DNA from: CAYNWT01 sp964450955
Lineage (GTDB): Bacteria; Planctomycetota; Planctomycetia; Planctomycetales; Planctomycetaceae
Length of the DNA stretch: 64,000 bases
NCBI GenBank assembly: GCA_964450955.1
Contig: CAYVFI010000030.1
Location: 1-64,000 of the forward strand
Direction of reading: 5' to 3'
The translations under genes and the position numbers were made by a program. The notes below the pieces were generated by a model. The model ran no database searches and was not told the origin of the DNA. It saw nothing but the letters and a program-made list of their open reading frames with translations. Below, in pieces: positions 54,280-63,394 of this stretch (the stretch's first letter is position 1; every line of letters begins with the position of its first letter).

Positions 54280-56880
54280 CTACCTCTTCGACTTCAGCAC
54301 CGTCACCTTCCGCCGATAAATCTTTTTTCCGTGCGCGATGTATAAAGTGCTGTGGTCACTGCCCGCCAGCATGCACGTTGTCAGGGGCTGACCTTTATCA
54401 ACCTTGGGCAGCACACCGCACGGTCGGCCGGTAGGATCGAAAATCTGGACGCCCACGTCACTGGTCACGTAGTACCGACCGGCTTTGTCCACAGCCATGC
54501 CGTCACCTTTGGAGTTACTGAAGTAGGGCGGCGGTTGGTTGAACCTGAACTCACCCTTCGGATTAATCCGCAGCCGCATGGGCATGGTCGGCATCTTCGC
54601 ATCCAGAACCGCGCCCGAGTTCACTCTGAACGTCCACGTATGGGTTCCACCATAATCCGACACGGCCAGCGTTCCTCCATCATTCGATAGCGCGATGCCG
54701 TTGGGCTTATTGATGCCCGTATCAACCGGTGTCACCGCGCCCGTTTTCGGATCGATCCGAGTCACACGCTTCGCGCCGGTTTCTGTAATGAGAATAAATC
54801 CGTCTTTCGTCACCGCAAGATCGTTGGGCTTCACTCCCTCAGCCACTGTTTTGATGTCACCACTTTTCGGATCAATTGAAATCACTCGATTCTTCGCACC
54901 CTGGCAGGCAAAAAGCAGCGCACCGTCCGCACTGAATTCCAAACCGCTGACCGATTCCTTTGCAATCTGAGTCCTGGTTCCATTCACAGCATCAATACGA
55001 AACACCGCCGAAGCCCGCATGTCGCAGAAGTACACATTGCCCTGTCTGTCTGCACACAGTGCATCAGCAAAGCCCAGATCTTCGGCGACCAGTTCCCACG
55101 ATTCGCCCGGAACCAAAAGGTCCAGCAACGTAAGGTCACCGCGCAAATCGTCCGTTGTATCGACAACAGGTGTATGCGTTTCCTTCCGCCACAACCACTT
55201 CATCGCATCCGGGAACCGACCCCCCGCGAAGTCCGCACTGTGGGAGTAGCCTTCGGCCCAGTCGAACCGAACGTCATAGCCCATGTACTTCAAAGCCGAC
55301 TGCATGCGTTGGTTCGACCATGGCCAACTGCCGAAAGCGTTGTCGATATCGCCACTGGTGTCAGCCATATAAATCCGAATTGGTTTTGGTTCCGTCTTGC
55401 GAACCAAAGCCGGATACACATTGCCACCGCGCAGGTGCGTGAAGCTACCGATGTTGGAAAACACTTTGCGGAAGTAGTCGGTGCGTTCCCACGCGACGGT
55501 AAACGCACAGATGCCTCCGGAACTAGAACCACCAATCGCGTGCATTTCCGGATCGTCAGAAATCGCGTAACGCTTTTTCACTTCCGGAATAATCTCATCA
55601 ATCAGGAATCTGGCGTACCGATCGCCCAGGCTGTCGTACTCAAGACCGCGATTCGAATGCTTGCCATTTCGACGTGGCTTTGATTTGTCGTGACCAGGGT
55701 TCAGGAACACGCCAATCGTCGGCGGCATGTCACCTTTTGCGATAAGGTTGTCAAATACCACCGGCGCTCGCCAACGCCAGTTCGGATTCACGACACCTTT
55801 GCCGTCCTGAAAGACCATCAGGGCCGCCGGTTTTGATGCGTCGTACTGAGCCGGAACGTAGACCCACCAATCGCGGGTCGTGCCGGGGTAGATTTTTGAA
55901 TCTTCCCACGGTTCCATCTGTTCCACTTTGCCCTTCGGCACATCCGCGTTCACAACAGCATCCGGGTGCGGCTGCCACTTCGGTTTCGTCGTGACGACTG
56001 GAACATTCGTCGGTTCCGCATTGTCGTTCCACAACCATCGCACCGCATCCGGAAACACTTCACCCGCCCACTTGCCGCTGTGGCCACCGTCGGTCATCTG
56101 TAGCTTGTAGTCGTAACCTGCGAACTGCAAAGCCGCCGCCAGATCCCGATTCCCCAGCGGCCAGTTGCCGTGCAGATTGTTCAAATCGTCGCGCCCATCC
56201 TGCAGGTACACTTTGATGTTCTTTGGGCTGGATTTCGTTTTCCGAACCAGCCCCGGCCATGCCCAACCGCCACGAATATTCGTGAAGCTTCCGATGTGGC
56301 TCATGACCTTGCCGAACTGTTCGGGCCGTTCCCACGCAACCGTAAACGCACAAATGCCGCTGGACGAGATCCCGCAGATCGCTCGATCGCCTGGCTTCGT
56401 TGAAACATCCAATCCGTCCAATGCAACCGGAAGAAATTCATCAACCAGGAAGTTCGCGTATCGATCGCCCAGCGAATCGTATTCAAACGAACGATTGCTT
56501 CGGTTCTTCGCTCCCTTTATCGTGGCTGCAACGGTTCCTGGATTCACGAACACGGCAATCGTGATCGGCATCTCTTTCTCGTGGATCAGGTTGTCAAAAA
56601 CCACGGGCACACGAAACGCACCTTCGGGCCTCAGGTAACCGCGTCCATCCTGAAACACCATCAGGTTGGCAGGCTGTCCGGCTTTGTACTGGGCCGGCAC
56701 GTAAACACTGTAGTCACGCGTCGTGCCGGGAAACATTTTGCTGTCGGTAAACTTCCCGGATGTCACCTTTCCTTTCGGCACGTCAGGTTGCGCGGTTCGA
56801 TCTGGATTCGCCTGCGCCCGGACGCTGGCGGGTGAGAGTATCGCCAGGCACACACACAGGAGAGTTTGGTACCGGTTCAT
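54280..56880 (-). CDS. Double esterase fused to an SMP-30-like propeller
   Basis: This 866-aa secreted protein (signal peptide about 1-22, SVRA-Q) carries two homologous alpha/beta-hydrolase domains of the enterochelin-esterase/feruloyl-esterase type (about 30-290 and 310-580), each with nucleophile region GISSSGICAFTVAWER or GGSSSGGICAFTVAWER. An SMP-30/gluconolactonase beta-propeller follows (about 600-866, with AVTKDGFILITETGAKRV and SNDGGTLAVSDYGG). The two esterase copies probably arose by internal duplication and both keep the Ser. It overlaps the next gene by 4 bp. It may remove acyl groups from polysaccharides, with the lactonase domain acting on the released sugar. Confidence 0.85.
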   Translation of the reverse strand: MNRYQTLLCVCLAILSPASVRAQANPDRTAQPDVPKGKVTSGKFTDSKMFPGTTRDYSVYVPAQYKAGQPANLMVFQDGRGYLRPEGAFRVPVVFDNLIHEKEMPITIAVFVNPGTVAATIKGAKNRSNRSFEYDSLGDRYANFLVDEFLPVALDGLDVSTKPGDRAICGISSSGICAFTVAWERPEQFGKVMSHIGSFTNIRGGWAWPGLVRKTKSSPKNIKVYLQDGRDDLNNLHGNWPLGNRDLAAALQFAGYDYKLQMTDGGHSGKWAGEVFPDAVRWLWNDNAEPTNVPVVTTKPKWQPHPDAVVNADVPKGKVEQMEPWEDSKIYPGTTRDWWVYVPAQYDASKPAALMVFQDGKGVVNPNWRWRAPVVFDNLIAKGDMPPTIGVFLNPGHDKSKPRRNGKHSNRGLEYDSLGDRYARFLIDEIIPEVKKRYAISDDPEMHAIGGSSSGGICAFTVAWERTDYFRKVFSNIGSFTHLRGGNVYPALVRKTEPKPIRIYMADTSGDIDNAFGSWPWSNQRMQSALKYMGYDVRFDWAEGYSHSADFAGGRFPDAMKWLWRKETHTPVVDTTDDLRGDLTLLDLLVPGESWELVAEDLGFADALCADRQGNVYFCDMRASAVFRIDAVNGTRTQIAKESVSGLEFSADGALLFACQGAKNRVISIDPKSGDIKTVAEGVKPNDLAVTKDGFILITETGAKRVTRIDPKTGAVTPVDTGINKPNGIALSNDGGTLAVSDYGGTHTWTFRVNSGAVLDAKMPTMPMRLRINPKGEFRFNQPPPYFSNSKGDGMAVDKAGRYYVTSDVGVQIFDPTGRPCGVLPKVDKGQPLTTCMLAGSDHSTLYIAHGKKIYRRKVTVLKSKR

Positions 56881-58100
56881 CGTTGCATCCCTTTACGAAG
56901 GTCAATCATCGCTTCAGCGAAGCCCTTGCCAATTTGAGCAAGTATTTTTGCACAGCCCAGGTAGTGGTATTCTGCGTTCGACACGCCCGTCTGCAGAATC
57001 TCAAGTTCCCGCTCAGAGAACTCCTCGTCCCGCATCTGCTGCTGCTTCGCACTGACATCTTTGCGCCGCAGTTCGCCCTCACTTTGCATCTTCTTAATCT
57101 GCTGACGCACCTTGGCATCCCGCGCTCGAAGAGCAGTAAGTTCCAGGTCCCAATAGTTTTCTGTCAGCACCGTGACAACGTTGCCTTTGAACTCAGGCAA
57201 TGACGCCGGAGCAGCCATCGCATCACGGAAACCCTGATGGATGGCCGCATACCGTTTCTGGTCGGGAAGATACTTCGACACCGGCCCGCCGGCTCCCATG
57301 ACACCAATCACGAACGGCAGCTTTGGAGTATTTAAATCTCTCCGAACGTCCCGAATAAAGTGCGACATTGCGTGGCTGTACTGATCGTACCCACCCGGTT
57401 TTCCGCGCTCTGGATAAACACCGCTGTCGACCATGTCGTTCCAACCCTGGAACCACACAAAACCCGCGACCTCAAAACCCTGATCGGAGTTGTACTCAGG
57501 ATAAACCGCCGTGATGTCCCCAAGGACTTTCTGCACATGAGCCATCATCAAACGGTAATAGTGACCGGTCGCTTTCACCCGATCGGCTTTGATGGCATCA
57601 ACGTCTTTTTTCTGCTTGCGGAACCGCTCCATCTGCGTCGCGTTAAATTTATACGGACCGGCACTCGGAGAACGAAAGTCCGTGTGCAAACTTTTGCCGC
57701 CCCACGCTGTCTTGATAATCAAAATCGGTTCATCCAAGGCCTTCTGCATGAAGATGCCAAAGGTAAACTCAGGACCAATCTTCGGACCTCCGGCCTCCGC
57801 ACCGAAGCCCACCGTCAGCTTGCCAACCTGTTCCGTGTCAGCAGACCCAATCGACGAAATCCAAGCATTTTCGCACACAACCGGCGACCCATCCGCGTCC
57901 CGCATCTCTTTCAGCAGCGGCACCGTTTTGGGATCCATGCCGATGTGGTCAAAGGTTGTCACCTTCGCATGCCCCTGCATGTTCGACTGACCCGCCAGAA
58001 TGAAGACCTTCAGCGGCCGGTCGTTCGCCACGGCATGGCTGCTCAACAGCAACACGCCAAGCAGACCGAAGTACATCAGACGACGATTGGTGAGGCTCAT
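56877..58100 (-). CDS. Sialate-O-acetylesterase-like secreted esterase
   Basis: The 407-aa protein has a signal peptide (residues about 5-25) and the SGNH-like fold of sialate O-acetylesterases (DUF303): ILAGQSNMQGHAK (about 33) with the nucleophile Ser, WFQGWNDM in place of WYQGE-type (about 212), and AEYHYLGCAKIL (about 378) with the catalytic His. The middle Glu of the usual block is replaced by Trp. A long Lys/Glu-rich helix (about 325-370) is inserted before the His motif. It overlaps the double esterase gene by ATGA, so the two are co-translated. Confidence 0.85.
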   Translation of the reverse strand: MSLTNRRLMYFGLLGVLLLSSHAVANDRPLKVFILAGQSNMQGHAKVTTFDHIGMDPKTVPLLKEMRDADGSPVVCENAWISSIGSADTEQVGKLTVGFGAEAGGPKIGPEFTFGIFMQKALDEPILIIKTAWGGKSLHTDFRSPSAGPYKFNATQMERFRKQKKDVDAIKADRVKATGHYYRLMMAHVQKVLGDITAVYPEYNSDQGFEVAGFVWFQGWNDMVDSGVYPERGKPGGYDQYSHAMSHFIRDVRRDLNTPKLPFVIGVMGAGGPVSKYLPDQKRYAAIHQGFRDAMAAPASLPEFKGNVVTVLTENYWDLELTALRARDAKVRQQIKKMQSEGELRRKDVSAKQQQMRDEEFSERELEILQTGVSNAEYHYLGCAKILAQIGKGFAEAMIDLRKGMQR

Positions 58101-58170
58101 AGTGGGTTCTCAATGGAGTGTCGAAAGGAAGCAACCGCGCAGGAATACGCGCGGCGATGGCGGACAACAG

Positions 58171-59772
58171 TTACCGCTTCGCAGGGAAGGGCGGGGCGTC
58201 GAATTTTTGACGCAGTCGTTTGAACTCGGCGGCCAGTTCTTTCCGTTTGTCTTGGTAGGCGGCATCCGCATGCACGCTTTTCATTTCACCCGGATCGCGC
58301 TCCAGATCAAACATGTTCCACTCATCGCTTACCGGAAAGTAGATGAGCTTGTGCTTGTCGGTTCGAACACCAAAGTGCTGCGGAACGGCGTGTTCGCCCA
58401 GTTCGTAGTAAGCGTAGTAAAGCGATTTACGCCAGCCACTTTCTTCGCCCCGAAACAGTGGCATCAACGAACGCCCTTGAATCTCTTCCGGAGCCTGAAG
58501 ACCAGCGATCTCAAGAAACGTCGGAGCGTAGTCGATATTTTGAATCAGTTGTTTCGGCTTCGAACCCGCTGTAATCACGCCCGGCCAGCGAACCGCAAAC
58601 GGCATCCGGAACGATTCTTCAAACATCCATCGCTTATCGTACCAGCCGTGTTCGCCCAGATAGAAACCCTGATCAGACGAGTAAATCACAACTGTATTTT
58701 CCGCAAGACCGTTGTCGTCCAGGTACTTCAACATGCGGCCAACATTCTCATCGACAGCTTTCACCGTGCTTAAATAGTTCCGCATGTATCGCCTGTACTT
58801 CCACTGCACAAGCTGTTTGTGGCTTAGCTTGCCACTTTGAAAGTCGGCCAGGAACTTCTTGTTGTGCGGCCCGAAGTGGGCGTCCCAGACTTTTTTCTGT
58901 TCTGCCGTCATCCGGTTGTATTCGGGTGTTCCATAACGGTCGGGTGCCGGCAGCGTTACGTCCCCGCGTTCGTCTTTGCGAACCTTCGCGTCGTACGCCC
59001 AATCGAAATGTCGGTCAATTTCCATCTCATTGCCGGCCAGCGTTTTGCTGCGATTCTTGTAGTCGTCAAACAGAGTGTCCGGCTCAGGAATCTCCACATC
59101 GTCGAACGAACCCAGGTGACGCAGCGCCGGAGCAAACGTGCGGTGCGGAGCCTTGTGCTGACACATCAGAAAGAACGGCTTCGACTTGTCGCGACCGTCC
59201 AGCCAGGCAACTGCTTTGTCCGTCGTTAAGTCCGTAGCGTAGCCTTCAAACCGCTTGCGGGTTCCGTCCATCTGATCGAAGACAGGGTTGTAGTAACTGC
59301 CCTGGCCGGGGAAGACCTCCCAGTGATCAAAGCCAACCGGTTTTGACTTCAGGTGCCACTTACCAATAACGGCCGTCGTATAGCCGCCGCCCTGCAGTTC
59401 CTTAGCGACGGTCCATTGCCGCGAATCAAAGCCCTTATTCGTGTTCCGCATAAACCCATTCTTGTGGCTATGCTTCCCCGTCAGGATTGAAGCTCGAGAC
59501 GGCCCACAAATCGAGTTCGCACAAAACGAATTGACAAACAGAGAACCCTCCTTCGCGATGCGATCAATGTTTGGCGTCGGCGCGACGTCCGCCAAAGGGC
59601 CTCCGTACGCGGAGATTGACTTGATGGCGTGGTCGTCGGAAAACAAAAACAAAATATTGGGCCGATCGCCGGCATTTGCGGTCGGTGCGAATCCGTAAGC
59701 GAGCAAGACGAACACAACCAAGGCAGGTTTGCAGCGAACTGTTATCAAAGAGAACGTCACCGTGGGCTCCAT
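58171..59772 (-). CDS. Secreted sulfatase
   Basis: This 533-aa type I sulfatase is started at ATG 59772; an upstream GTG at 59793 would add 7 residues. It has a signal peptide (about 12-30) and FLFSDDHA (metal site). ICGPSRASILTG (about 85) is the canonical C-x-P-S-R formylglycine motif. YSSDQGFYLGEHGWYDKRWMFEE (about 355-377) forms the later metal and substrate wall. Length and motifs are complete. It probably desulfates the same polysaccharide that the neighbouring esterases attack. Confidence 0.92.
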   Translation of the reverse strand: MEPTVTFSLITVRCKPALVVFVLLAYGFAPTANAGDRPNILFLFSDDHAIKSISAYGGPLADVAPTPNIDRIAKEGSLFVNSFCANSICGPSRASILTGKHSHKNGFMRNTNKGFDSRQWTVAKELQGGGYTTAVIGKWHLKSKPVGFDHWEVFPGQGSYYNPVFDQMDGTRKRFEGYATDLTTDKAVAWLDGRDKSKPFFLMCQHKAPHRTFAPALRHLGSFDDVEIPEPDTLFDDYKNRSKTLAGNEMEIDRHFDWAYDAKVRKDERGDVTLPAPDRYGTPEYNRMTAEQKKVWDAHFGPHNKKFLADFQSGKLSHKQLVQWKYRRYMRNYLSTVKAVDENVGRMLKYLDDNGLAENTVVIYSSDQGFYLGEHGWYDKRWMFEESFRMPFAVRWPGVITAGSKPKQLIQNIDYAPTFLEIAGLQAPEEIQGRSLMPLFRGEESGWRKSLYYAYYELGEHAVPQHFGVRTDKHKLIYFPVSDEWNMFDLERDPGEMKSVHADAAYQDKRKELAAEFKRLRQKFDAPPFPAKR

Positions 59773-59912
59773 ATCGTGTGATAGCGGACCCACATCATAC
59801 TACCCAATCGTCGCACACAACGCGCGTCTTCGTGCACACAGCGTGAATGTGCACGTGAACGCTGTGAGCCGGCTATCAGAGGTAACTTCACTGATGACGA
59901 ACGAGCGCGGGC

Positions 59913-60458
59913 TTACCGAGACGGGCCGCTTACGGATTTGCCGTTTCGCGAAGAGCCAGCAGGATTCGTGGTCGCCTTAGCCGGTTCGAACGGAACCCAT
60001 TTGATCGTTCGCGGATGTTTGTCTGCATTCAGGCGAGTTGAATGCATGAGTTGGACTTTCCAGCGATTGTCCTCTTTGACAACCACCGCACTTTCAAGCC
60101 AAACCAAAGTCCGCAGCTTGCCCTCACGCTGAATCTCTGCTTTGTTCCAATAACTAATCCACGCCACGTCGCCCTTCTGTCGAACACGAATCTGATGGAA
60201 GAAGTTCTTTCGCTGGTACGGTTTGCCCTTCGGCTGAACAGCCTCCACCAGCCTCTTCATCGACCAGTCTTCACCGTGCTCAAGAAGCTGAAAATCCTTT
60301 GTCGCCGTTTGCTGCATCGCTTTGCCATCATGCTTCGACATCGCGGCAAACAGTTCTTTGACCGGCTGGAACGCAGGATGATCGGCCGCGCCGGCCGTTC
60401 CACAGCACATGAATCCAATCAACAGAATTGCACACGGCAGGACACGCCAAATCTTCAT
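59913..60458 (-). CDS. Secreted NTF2-like (SnoaL/DUF4440-type) protein
   Basis: This 181-aa protein is started at ATG 60458 (GGAG about 10 bp upstream). The signal peptide (about 5-24) is followed by an NTF2-fold domain with LFAAMSKHDGKAMQQTATKD and WISYWNKAEIQ and WKVQLMHSTRL, as in SnoaL or DUF4440 proteins. Such small domains are usually enzymes or binding proteins without a fixed function. It ends 119 bp from the sulfatase start on the minus strand. Confidence 0.7.
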   Translation of the reverse strand: MKIWRVLPCAILLIGFMCCGTAGAADHPAFQPVKELFAAMSKHDGKAMQQTATKDFQLLEHGEDWSMKRLVEAVQPKGKPYQRKNFFHQIRVRQKGDVAWISYWNKAEIQREGKLRTLVWLESAVVVKEDNRWKVQLMHSTRLNADKHPRTIKWVPFEPAKATTNPAGSSRNGKSVSGPSR

Positions 60459-60757
60459 AGCTGGACACTCCACGAATCGAATAGACACAGGGCAGACTCT
60501 CGACACAGGACAGACTCTCCAACCAAGTCTATCGATTAGACTTCGTCGCTGCGGCGCATCCAGCCTTCTGAAACAGACTTAGCCGGTTATTGTTGGCCAG
60601 CATCGCCCGAACAACCGTGGCCTGCTTTGTCGCGGCCACCGAATCGCCACAGGTCGTGTTGGAGGGCAGGGGCCCGCCAGTCTGGCCAAATTGTCCCACT
60701 TGGCTCTTGGCTCTCGGCTCTCGCTTCACTAGCGACAAACAAACGCAACCAGCCGCG
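60459..60757. other. Intergenic region, about 299 bp
   Basis: A 69-codon minus frame (60529-60738) ends ANNNRLSLFQKAGCAAATKSNR but has no recognisable family and no ribosome-binding site; it may be a remnant. Direct repeats GGCTCTTGGCTCTCGGCTCTC lie near 60703-60722 and two ACAGGACAGACTCTC-like copies lie near 60487-60519. Confidence 0.35.
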
Positions 60758-62062
60758 TCATGGCGTTTTGCCTTTCAGTGTTTCAATCAGGAACACGGTC
60801 GGCGACTTGCGCACACCAGACGCCCCCGGATAAAATACTTCACAACGTGAACCAACCACTTCACAGTGTTCCTGCAACTTGACCCCAAAGTTGGCCGTGT
60901 GAGTTGGATCCTTCGCCTTCTTACCGATCGCGGGGCGACCACCGTACTTGATGTAAACCGGTGGGTCGTCTTTTGTCACCAGTGCGTACGGCGAGTACTC
61001 TTTGATCCACGGCAGAATTGACTCGCGGTCTGAAAGGAACTCCTTGAAGCTACCTTTGCCGAACGCATGGCCCCCGTACTTACTGTTTGGCGTCCACTGC
61101 TTCATCTGCTTCGGATCCAAACTGGTTTGAGCATTAACAACCGCCGCGCACCAAAGTCGACTTGATTCCCGAGCGACTGGATCGTCGCTGTTGGTATTCG
61201 CCAAATCATCATGAAACGCCAGCCACAAACTGGAACAAGCGCCCGCTGACCCGCCAGCCGCGCCGATTCGTTGTTTGTCGATATTCCATTCTTTCGCTTT
61301 GGACCGGACAAACTGCAGGGCCCGCGCCGCGTCGTATAACGGCACCCGAACTGGTGGCGTGGTTTTGCCTGCCTGCGTCACAAAGCGGTAGTTAATCGCC
61401 GCGACCGAAACACCGGCATCCAGCAGAGTCCTGACATCCGCAAACTTGTGGATCAGTTCTTTACTACCGCCTCTCCAGCCGCCACCGTGGATCACAAAAA
61501 CCAATGGAGTCGGCGTTTCTGAGTCGGCTCGCCAGAAGTCGACGACGTTGCGATTGTGTTGGCCATATCGAACGTTGGTTAACGTCGGTTTGGGTACGGA
61601 CGGGTTGTATCTGGGCGGTTGCTTCCGCCTGGCCCTGGCGGGCGCGTCCTGGTTCGGAACCTGTCGGTTCCGCTCGCCGCCATCAAAGCACCTCGCGCCG
61701 TCACCGGCTGGATTGACATCGCCAGGCTCCTGAACTTCGGCGATCGTAATTTTTTTCGAACGCGGCACTGTGCCTGGCCGCTTGATGTTGCCCGATTCGC
61801 CAACTCGAATCGGGTACGAATCAGTCATCAGGGCCGCTGGCGGCACTGTGCACACTGGCTGATCAGAAAAGCTGGTCAGACGGAGGCCGCCTGTTGCCAT
61901 CCGATCAAGGGGCGGCGCGTTGATTGCCTTTGAACCGAAGCAACCGAGATCCTGACATCCCCGGCCCGCAGTGACGATCAGGATAACGTTGGACTGAGTC
62001 TCTGCCGCAAGCATATTGATTTGTGCGATGCAGACGATGGCCGTCAGGTAGATAAGCTTCAC
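60758..62062 (-). CDS. Chimera of a decayed sulfatase N-terminus and an alpha/beta-hydrolase
   Basis: The 434-aa frame starts with GTG (GAGA 5 bp before it). Residues 1-105 follow a type I sulfatase closely (signal peptide, SNVILIVTAGRGCQDLGCFGSK, PVCTVPPAALMTDSYPIRVG), but metal-binding Asp-Asp is Ala-Gly and the C-x-P-S-R motif is CTVPP, so it is inactive. From about 150 a BD-FAE/carboxylesterase-type alpha/beta-hydrolase begins: PLVFVIHGGGWRGGSK (about 190), GAAGGSAGACSSLWLA with the nucleophile Ser (about 267), and ending in a Tyr-Pro-Gly-Ala-Ser-Gly segment. There is no Met between the two parts, so the hydrolase uses the sulfatase signal peptide. It is likely a fusion formed by deletion. 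Confidence 0.75.
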   Translation of the reverse strand: MKLIYLTAIVCIAQINMLAAETQSNVILIVTAGRGCQDLGCFGSKAINAPPLDRMATGGLRLTSFSDQPVCTVPPAALMTDSYPIRVGESGNIKRPGTVPRSKKITIAEVQEPGDVNPAGDGARCFDGGERNRQVPNQDAPARARRKQPPRYNPSVPKPTLTNVRYGQHNRNVVDFWRADSETPTPLVFVIHGGGWRGGSKELIHKFADVRTLLDAGVSVAAINYRFVTQAGKTTPPVRVPLYDAARALQFVRSKAKEWNIDKQRIGAAGGSAGACSSLWLAFHDDLANTNSDDPVARESSRLWCAAVVNAQTSLDPKQMKQWTPNSKYGGHAFGKGSFKEFLSDRESILPWIKEYSPYALVTKDDPPVYIKYGGRPAIGKKAKDPTHTANFGVKLQEHCEVVGSRCEVFYPGASGVRKSPTVFLIETLKGKTP

Positions 62063-62141
62063 GGTTCTCTTTCCCTCAACACGCTGTTCGAACTACTGCC
62101 GCTGACCGCCGCAGACTCCCGTAGTGGACTCATCCTGCCGT

Positions 62142-63158
62142 TTACAACTTCCCAACCTGAACCGCCGCGCCCATGTTGGCGATGCCCGGCCCAACGTAGT
62201 CTTTTCCGAACGGAAGAATCATTGGTTCTTCGTAGGGCCGATGTGGAACCATGTCAGCGATCTCATCCAGACGACTCCTGATATCGTCTGGCAATGGCCC
62301 TTTGACAGCTGCCGCAACGCTGGCTTCAAGGTGTTCGGCCGTTTTGCAACCAATCGGGATCGTCGAAATTGCCGGGTTCGACAGTACAAACCGCAAGCAC
62401 AACTCGAACGCCGGCATACCGGCCCCGTCCAGCAATTCGTAGTACGCCAACAACTGCTGCTGACGCGCGTCCGACATCCAAATCGGTTTCGCGCGGACTT
62501 CATCGTCGGCTCGACGAGTCAGAAAACCCTGGCCGTATGCTGAGCCAGAAACGATGCCCATGTCGCTGGCGATCGCCGCGGGGATGACTGTGCTCGCCGC
62601 TTCACGAAACAACACGTTGTAGTTGAACGCGGTCAGAACGACATCGAAACGGTTGCTGGCAACAAGCGAAGTCATCTCAGTGACCGTCGTACCCGCCAGA
62701 CCACAGTAGCGAATTTTCCCCACAGCCTTGAGTTCGTCCATGAGCTCCAGCGCGGGGCCGTCTAGTGGATCGTAACTGGTCCACCAGGGGTATTGCTGAG
62801 GCCGATCGGGTTCGTGAACCATCAGAATGTCGATGCAATCTCGCCCGAGCAGCCGCAGACTTTCATCAACCGACTGACGCAACCCATTGATATCCTGCGG
62901 GTCGAACGGCTGAGGCCGCCCACCAAGCTTTGTCGTAATGATTAACGGCGCATCGACCCCAACAATCGCTTCGCCAACAGTCTTCTCACTGTCAGCATAA
63001 GCCGGAGCGGTATCGATTGCGTTCACACCAAGATCAATCGCACGACGCATGATCCGCTGGGTCTCAGCAACACCACCAGCAAGCGACGACGTGTACAGAC
63101 CGCCGATCGAAAGAACGCTGACATCAAGGTCCGTGCGCCCCAGTCTTCTTGTTTCCAT
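62142..63158 (-). CDS. Aldo/keto reductase
   Basis: The 338-aa protein is started at ATG 63158 rather than an upstream TTG. The AKR TIM barrel has RRLGRTDLDVSVLSIGG (N-terminus), DTAPAYADSEKTVGEAI with the catalytic Asp and Tyr (about 50-66), ITTKLGG with Lys (about 80) and ILMVHEPDR with His (about 115). It reduces or oxidises carbonyl sugars with NAD(P). The gene lies at the end of the carbohydrate cluster and may act on released sugars. The substrate is open. Confidence 0.9.
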   Translation of the reverse strand: METRRLGRTDLDVSVLSIGGLYTSSLAGGVAETQRIMRRAIDLGVNAIDTAPAYADSEKTVGEAIVGVDAPLIITTKLGGRPQPFDPQDINGLRQSVDESLRLLGRDCIDILMVHEPDRPQQYPWWTSYDPLDGPALELMDELKAVGKIRYCGLAGTTVTEMTSLVASNRFDVVLTAFNYNVLFREAASTVIPAAIASDMGIVSGSAYGQGFLTRRADDEVRAKPIWMSDARQQQLLAYYELLDGAGMPAFELCLRFVLSNPAISTIPIGCKTAEHLEASVAAAVKGPLPDDIRSRLDEIADMVPHRPYEEPMILPFGKDYVGPGIANMGAAVQVGKL

Positions 63159-63394
63159 GATTCGCAATCTCTCAAGACAGCGGACTTGCCGGGAGTCCGG
63201 GGGAAGCCGATACCCCTGAAGTGTGTTCGAGAAGCCGGGAAACGTCTACTGATCAGGCGGCTCTTTCTAATCTGACCCGCTTGCCCCGGAGCCGATCAAG
63301 CCACGCCCCTGGAGTTCGAAGCAAGCGGCCGAAGTCGTTCGACCAAACACCATTCCAGCGCAACAAACAAGAACCCAATGCGACCGGAACCCGC

